From: Immersiella caudata
Lineage: Eukaryota; Ascomycota; Sordariomycetes; Sordariales; Lasiosphaeriaceae
Length of the DNA stretch: 64,000 nucleotides
Assembly (NCBI GenBank): GCA_030512335.1
Contig: JAULSU010000006.1
Location: 3,348,001 to 3,412,000 of the forward strand
Reading direction: 5' to 3'
A model generated the notes under the pieces. The model ran no database searches. It worked only from the letters and a program-made list of their open reading frames with translations, and was not told where the DNA came from. How positions within the stretch are numbered: position 1 is the first letter of the stretch; the number at the start of each line of letters is the position of its first letter. Shown in pieces: positions 58,543 to 64,000 of the stretch. The position numbers and the translations under genes were made by a program.

Positions 58543-59147
58543 AGGCGATGGTGTGGTGGAATATCATGGCTCATTTTCTCATACTTTCTGCGGTCGGTTC
58601 TGACGGTGGCGCGCTTCACCGCGGGCATACCGTCTTTCTGATGTCCGACCCCACTCTTGGCTAAGGGTAGACCATTGCCATTTCGTAGTGGATGGCCCCT
58701 CATGGCTACTGTGATCCAGCCCAGGCGTGAAGGGCTTCAGGCCCGCGCCTGCAACGGACGAACCGGGACCGCGAAACCTGTCGTCCCGTCCCGCGTTGGG
58801 GCCACTCGCACAACAAGTATCAAATCGGCCCCGAGAGAGCCAAGTGAGGCCTGATATTGGTCTGAAGTAAAGTTTGTTGAGCGCCTGGGCACGCCTGGTG
58901 TTTGCCAAGCTGGGTAATAGCAGAGGTCGGGTCAGCCGCTGCGAAATACCCGACAGAAGTGGCGATAGCAGGCACCGAGGAGACGTTGGGGGCTGAATCA
59001 TAGACCAGCTGAACGCTTTACCCGGTCAGCTTACACCGACGTCCGAAGCATAAATGGCCGCTAACCTTGAGCAGTCAGGCAACTCACCTTCTGCACAGTA
59101 TCTCCAGTACCAACCATATTCTCTTATTGTGGCCAGAAGATCCTGAG
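58543..59147. other. Intergenic
   Basis: 600 bp of 3' flank and promoter; no gene seen. Confidence 0.45.
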
Positions 59148-60049
59148 ATGTCAACATATGGCGAAAGATGGCCTCGCATGGCCCAAAAAGATCGGCGGGA
59201 TGACCCTCGAAAGAGAACTCGAACTGTGCCAATGGAAGTCCTGCTACTGGGATTTCCTCGAACGGGAACTTCGAGTTCGTACCCACACGTCGCGGTGGTG
59301 CTCTGTGACTGACCGAAGTAGCGATGCAGACCGCTCTCGAGATCCTGGGCATCGAGCCCGTTTGCCACGGAGAGGACATCTTCCTCCAGTCTCTGGACAT
59401 GGAGATGACACTCCAAGGTCTCGAAGCCAAATTCCAGCCTCAGAAGGCCACTTGCGCGCCATTTGGGAGACGGGAGTTTGACCAGTTATTTGGGAATTAC
59501 CGCGCGATCAGCGATGCACCAGGCTGCCATTTTGGCGCAGAGCTCATGGTTGCGTATCCGGACGCAAGGGTTGTGCTTGTCGAAAGGGACATCGATTCAT
59601 GGTTGCAAAGCTATTCGGACACGGTGGCGACCGTCGGCTTTCAGGGAGGATTTTTCTACAATTTGGTCAGCTTGCTGAACTCGATACCCGCTGGCCGACG
59701 GAGGAGGGTTGAGCGGATGTTTTGCACGATAACAAGGGGTGCAAAATCAAAGGAGGAAGTTCATGCGAGGATCCGCGACGCATACAGGGAGCATTACGCA
59801 GAGGTGAGGGAGGCAGCGAAACCCGGTCAGCTTCTGGAGTTCCGCCTGGGCGATGGTTGGGAGCCGCTGTGTGAGTTTCTAGGAAAGCCAGCCCCAGATG
59901 TCCCCTTCCCGCAGAAGAACGAGCGGGCCGAGTTCGTCGAGATGCAGGCGGCTGGTAAAGTTCTGATGATAGCCACAGCAAAGCGGAGGTTGTTTCTAGG
60001 AATCTTAGTGTTAGCGATTGGGGTCACAACGCTGTGGACTTTGAGTTGA
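59148..60049 (+). CDS. Fungal sulfotransferase-like protein, C-terminal anchor
   Basis: Exons: 59148-59274 and 59322-60049 (284 residues), 47-bp intron. The first exon reads RTRTVPMEVLLLGFPRTGTS, with the PRTGTS loop that binds the sulfate donor in this family. The second starts MQTALEILGIEPVCHG, the usual continuation. Later blocks are YPDARVVLVERDIDSWLQSY and LLEFRLGDGWEPLCEFLGKPAPDVPFP, also family features. The last 20 residues are hydrophobic (LFLGILVLAIGVTTLWTL), giving a tail anchor. Members are often found beside secondary-metabolite genes, but none lies here. The start at 59148 is the first ATG of the exon. Confidence 0.87.
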
Positions 60050-60419
60050 GATCTGAGCAAGCAGGGGTGATTGTGTAAAAACCAATTAAATCAAACTCTC
60101 TCATTCAAAGGGAAGTTGCACTCGGGTGTCAACGGCCGAGCTGTGGGGCATGGGGGCGGGAGTGGGGCATGAGACATTGGCCAAGTGGATGTCGCAACCA
60201 CCATCTTTCATCTCTCATCCCCAAATCGTGTCTATGCCGTCGCCATCAAACTTTGCCGCGACGTCTTTACTCGCCTTGAAGCCTATCCCCGCATCCATCT
60301 CGAGGAATATCTCTGTCCAGTCGGCCCTTGAACCTCACCCATCCGCACCACATCCCCGCCCCCGCTTCCTGACTTCATCCCCCTCCCGACGCCTCCGACT
60401 TACCCTAAACCTCCCCAAA
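60050..60419. promoter_or_regulatory. Promoter/5' region of CoA-binding protein gene
   Basis: 370 bp. An in-frame ATG at 60234 would add about 62 residues rich in Ser, Ala and Arg without acid residues at the start. Confidence 0.45.
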
Positions 60420-60878
60420 ATGTCCGCCACCGAAACCACCCTGCGCACCTTCTTCCAATCCCCCAACTACGCCGTCGTCGGGGCCAGCACCAACACCCAA
60501 AAATACGGGTTCAAGGTCTTCCGCTGGTACATCAACCACTCCCTCCCCGTAACACCCATCAACCCGACCTCTCCGGCCATCCCGGTAGATGGAACCGACT
60601 ATCCGACTGTCAAGTCTTTGTCAGAGCTGAAAACCCCAGCCGAGACGTCGGTGTCGATTATCACGCCGCCTGCGGTCACGTTGAAGACGTTGAAGGAGGC
60701 GAAGGAGCTTGGTGTCCCGGCTGTGTTTTTGCAACCGGGGACGTACGATGATGCGGTTTTGGCGGAGGCGAAGGATGGATTTAAGGCGGTTGTTGTTGGT
60801 GATGGGGGATGGGGAGGAGAGGGGTGGTGTGTGCTTGTGGATGGGGAGAGAGGTTTGAAGTCGGCTGGGAAGTTGTGA
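60420..60878 (+). CDS. CoA-binding (Rossmann) domain protein
   Basis: 152 residues from MSATETTLRTFF, single exon. The opening strand-loop YAVVGASTNTQKYGFKVFRW is the nucleotide-binding turn of the small CoA-binding protein family (YccU-like), followed by PVTPINPTSP, a middle strand SVSIITPPAVTLKTL and AVFLQPGTYDDAVLAEA. The reaction is unknown. An in-frame ATG at 60234 adds an extension starting MPSPSNFAATSLLALKPI, which looks like a mitochondrial targeting sequence, so two products are possible. Confidence 0.88.
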   Translation: MSATETTLRTFFQSPNYAVVGASTNTQKYGFKVFRWYINHSLPVTPINPTSPAIPVDGTDYPTVKSLSELKTPAETSVSIITPPAVTLKTLKEAKELGVPAVFLQPGTYDDAVLAEAKDGFKAVVVGDGGWGGEGWCVLVDGERGLKSAGKL

Positions 60879-61861
60879 GGATAGTGTATTCAATTTAGAA
60901 TGCCGATAAATGGTTGATGGAAGTTTGCAAGTTGAGCCCTTTGGATATTTGGTTGAGCATGTCCTTTGAAAGCAAAGTGCCAGACATCAGGTACTTCTCG
61001 TGGGTAGGCAGTGCGGGAAGGTGAAACATGGAGGGCTGAAATTCAAGGTATTGGAGTTCAGGCTCGGCGCTATGATTGGAAAATACCTAAGGTATAAAGT
61101 CACGAATTTCAAATTAGACATCTGATTGCGCAATATGTCCTCAGTCACAGGAGGTTTTGGCCTGTTGGATGGGTACTTCGATCAGACGCACAAAGGTATC
61201 ACTGCAATTTTGGCCCTGGTCAAGGGCCCCGCGGATCCTAACCCTGACTTGGGAGCGAGCAAAACGCGGGGACGCTCCAGATGTCCCTTGCCGCCTTTGC
61301 CGAATCATTCTTGAAAAGTTCTCTTCATTCTTTCTCCAAGATCCAAGACTCCAACCAGTTTCCCGCTCCCGCCAGCGGTCAGCGGCGCAGACAGACAAAC
61401 CAATACCGCAAGCTGCAAAAATCTTGGCCGACGTCGATCGGTGACGCCAGCGGAACAGGCCACCAACAAAGGCCCCACCCTCGACGCCGAGAAACCGACT
61501 CCCGCACCCCATCCGACCTCGCCTATTGGGCCGCGGCCGGCCGCCCTTCGCTGGGGCGCATTCGCCGCCAAGGGTGCCGCGGATGCAAGATGCCCAAAAC
61601 CTGGGGAAGAAACGTCATTGCACCCTTTCAGCGATGAGCGCTCGATCTTCAGGTTTGGATGCGGGTGCCCCACATTTTGGGGGACTTGTGACCGCACTGG
61701 GACGGGCAGCGTCACGCTGGGAGGAGGTATTAAAGTCGGGAGGCCCCGTGTGGGCAGACCTTCATCTTTTGTTGGTTGGGTCACTGCTGTTGTTGATCAT
61801 CGGTTTGCTGAGCCAAAAAAAAAAAAAAATTTAGCCCTGAGAACTCGTAGCTGTTGTAATC
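60879..61861. promoter_or_regulatory. Hexose transporter promoter region
   Basis: 1 kb upstream of the sugar transporter. It contains a CCTAACCCTGAC motif (about 61240-61251) and an A-run (61816-61829) shortly before the start. Overlapping frames here have no features. Confidence 0.45.
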
Positions 61862-63765
61862 ATGGGGTTGGGAAAAAAGTGAGTTCAGCTTGGGACATCT
61901 CCTTTTCCTACCCACCTTACCTAGTGTATCACGAGCACTACTGACACAATCAGATCCATCCGTATCAATGGGGCCGACTGTGGCTTCGAGTCGATCCTGC
62001 TGGGAGTCATCACATCGATTGGTGGCTTCCTGTTTGGCTACGACACCGGTCAGATCAGTGGAATGCTGCTGTTCAAGGACTTTGTGAACCGCTTCGGCCA
62101 GGACCAAGGTGATGGCACTAGAGACTGGACCCCCATCATCCAATCTCTCGTTGTGTCGTTGATGAGCATTGGTACTTTGATCGGTGCGCTGTCTGGCGCA
62201 TAGTGAGTGCCCCTTTCCCCCTGTTTCCCCCTGTGGAGGACTTCATGCTAACATGCCGCAGCACCGCAGATTGGTGGGGACGGCGAAAGAGCCTGAGCTT
62301 TGGCGTCTGCATCTTCATCATTGGCAACATTATTCAGATCACCGCCATGAACAGCTGGGTGCACCTCATGATGGGTCGCTTCGTGGCTGGTCTCGGCGTT
62401 GGTAACCTCTCTGTTGGCGTACCAATGTTCCAGTCCGAGTGTTCTCCTCGAGAGATCCGCGGCGCCGTCGTGGCCACCTACCAGCTGCTCATCACCTTCG
62501 GTATCCTCATCTCCAACATTCTGAACTACGCCGTCCGCAGCATCGAGGACTCGGACGCTTCCTGGAGAATCGTCATTGGCCTCGGCATCGCTTTCTCTCT
62601 TCCTCTTGGTATCGGCATCCTTTGGTGCCCCGAGTCTCCTCGCTGGCTTGCTGCGCGAAGCGACTGGGAGGGTGCCCGCACCTCCATGGCTCGCCTCCGT
62701 GGCTTGAAGCATGATCCCAAGCATCCCCTTGTCGAACGCGACATGAAGGAAATGTACGACTCCCTCGAGGTGCAGAACCGCGTTGGTGTCGGTAGCTGGG
62801 TTGAGTGCTTTACTGGAAGCACGAAGGCCACCCCCAAAGTTGCATACCGTACGCTCCTTGGTGTTGCTATTCACTTCTTGCAGCAGGTTAGTAGCATCCA
62901 TGGTCTTTGGTGATGACAGCAGCACTAAAAGAAGGCAGTGGACCGGAGTCAATTACTTCTTCTACTACGGCGCGACCATCTTCGAGTCCGCCGGCATCGA
63001 AGACCCCATCCAGACCCAGCTCATTCTCGGCGCTGTCAACGTTGCCATGACCTTCTTCGGCCTCTATGTCGTCGAGAAGTACGGCCGTCGCTGGCCCCTC
63101 TTCCTCGGTGCTCTTTGGCAGGCCGGCTGGCTCGCCGTCTTCGCTTCCATGGGTACCGCCCTCGACCCTGAGAACAACCGCGTATCCGGCATCATCATGA
63201 TCGTCTCCGCTTGTATGTTCATTGCCTCCTTCGCCAGTACCTGGGGTCCCATCGCCTGGGTCGTCATTGGCGAGACCTTCCCACTCCGCACTCGTGCAAA
63301 GCAAGCCTCTATTGCCACCGCCGCCAACTGGTTTGGAAACTGTGAGCCCCCTTCGCCTTTCCCCCTACCTTGAGGGAAAATACTTAACTAATTCCAACAG
63401 TCCTCATCTCCTTCCTGTCTCCAATCGCCGCCGACGGCATCTCCTATGCCTACGGCTACGTCTTCGTCGGCTGCAACCTCGCCGCCGCAGCCATCGTCTG
63501 GCTCTTCCTCTACGAGTCTCGCACCCTCAGTCTTGAGAATGTCGACCGTATGTACGGCGAGAAGGACGTCAAGCCCTGGACCTCCAGCAAGTGGACTCCC
63601 CCAGGTTACATCACGCGCAAGCAGCGTGATGAAACGCATGACCATGATGATGACGCTACGAGAATTGGGAGCACCGAAACCAGGAGGGCTGTCAGCGGGG
63701 AGAAGAAGAACAGTGACAGTTTCCCGAGTGAGGCTCGGACTGAGGATGCTTCGAGGGCTGTGTAA
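61862..63765 (+). CDS. MFS hexose/monosaccharide transporter
   Basis: Plasma-membrane sugar:H+ symporter or facilitator of the major facilitator superfamily. Exons: 61862-61878, 61954-62202, 62262-62886, 62939-63341, 63401-63765 (552 residues). The first exon encodes only MGLGKK, a basic cytosolic start. Signatures: GGFLFGYDTGQISGML (helix 1), ADWWGRRKS, GRFVAGLGVGNLSVGVPMFQSE, PESPRWL before the central loop, QQWTGVNYFFYYGATIF (helix 7, sugar-binding QQ), EKYGRRWPL, and WGPIAWVVIGETFPLRTRAK (helix 10). Twelve helices are accounted for. The tail is hydrophilic and charged. It resembles yeast HXT and fungal high-affinity glucose transporters; the exact sugar is not evident. Confidence 0.95.
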
Positions 63766-64000
63766 TGAAATGCTGTGCAAGGTTTCTTTTGGGTACTACT
63801 TGTTGGAGTTTGGCTTGATACCACACATTCGTTTGGAGTTGGGTATGAGTGATGGTGCGCAGACATGTTGTAACAGTAAGGGAGTGTGTAGTATGCGTTT
63901 TGTGCATGCGCTTGTTTGGGATAGGACACCCAAAATTTAATGTTGCTAATCATTGAAGTTGGGTTGAGCGGTTTGCTCATGCCGTAGGAAAATTTGTGGA
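63766..64000. other. 3' flank of hexose transporter
   Basis: 235 bp to the window edge; no gene seen. Confidence 0.5.

Overview
The window is nuclear DNA from a filamentous ascomycete (Pezizomycotina), most likely a Sordariomycete. The evidence is short introns (about 47-65 bp, GT..AG, usually with a CTRAC-like branch site), moderately high GC coding sequence, a SamB/Mub1 MYND protein, a HET-domain gene, a Pth11-like rhodopsin-domain membrane protein, an intron-containing tRNA-Lys and a short CAAX pheromone precursor ending YCVVM. Genes lie on both strands and are mostly housekeeping. There is no virus, plasmid, CRISPR array or recognisable intact transposon.

Layout. 0-10 kb: 3' end of a Zrg17-like CDF protein, Mgm1 dynamin GTPase (-), Dug3-like glutamine amidotransferase (+), tRNA-Lys(CTT), a weak Cys-rich hypothetical gene and a disrupted Cys-motif gene (-). 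10.5-15.2 kb: a 4.7 kb stretch with no convincing gene. 15-25 kb: SamB/Mub1 (+), EBP2 (-), a 23-residue lipopeptide mating-pheromone precursor (-), cyanase (-), AIM6-like phosphodiesterase (-). 25-35 kb: a Lys-rich probable nucleolar protein (+), a 2318-residue B-block TFIIIC subunit (+), a small VOC/glyoxalase-fold protein (-). 36-43 kb: an uncharacterised Ser/acid-rich protein (-), NatB catalytic subunit (+), an SDR oxidoreductase (-), a HET-domain gene broken by three frameshifts (+). 43-46 kb is largely gene-poor. 46-64 kb: a single-pass membrane sensor-like protein (+), a TBC RabGAP (+), a Pth11-like seven-helix protein (+), a CorA-like protein (+), a sulfotransferase-like protein with a C-terminal anchor (+), a CoA-binding protein (+) and an MFS hexose transporter (+).

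Exons were joined by hand from splice motifs, reading-frame phase and family resemblance; every stated junction restores an open frame. Neighbours do not form an obvious pathway cluster. EBP2, the TFIIIC subunit, NatB and the Lys-rich protein are general growth functions; Zrg17, Mgm1, cyanase, Dug3 and the hexose transporter are organelle or nutrient functions. The most notable item is the pheromone gene at 21130-21201, far below normal ORF cutoffs, with a repeated CCCCTTAATATTGTG element upstream. The HET gene is the clearest broken gene.
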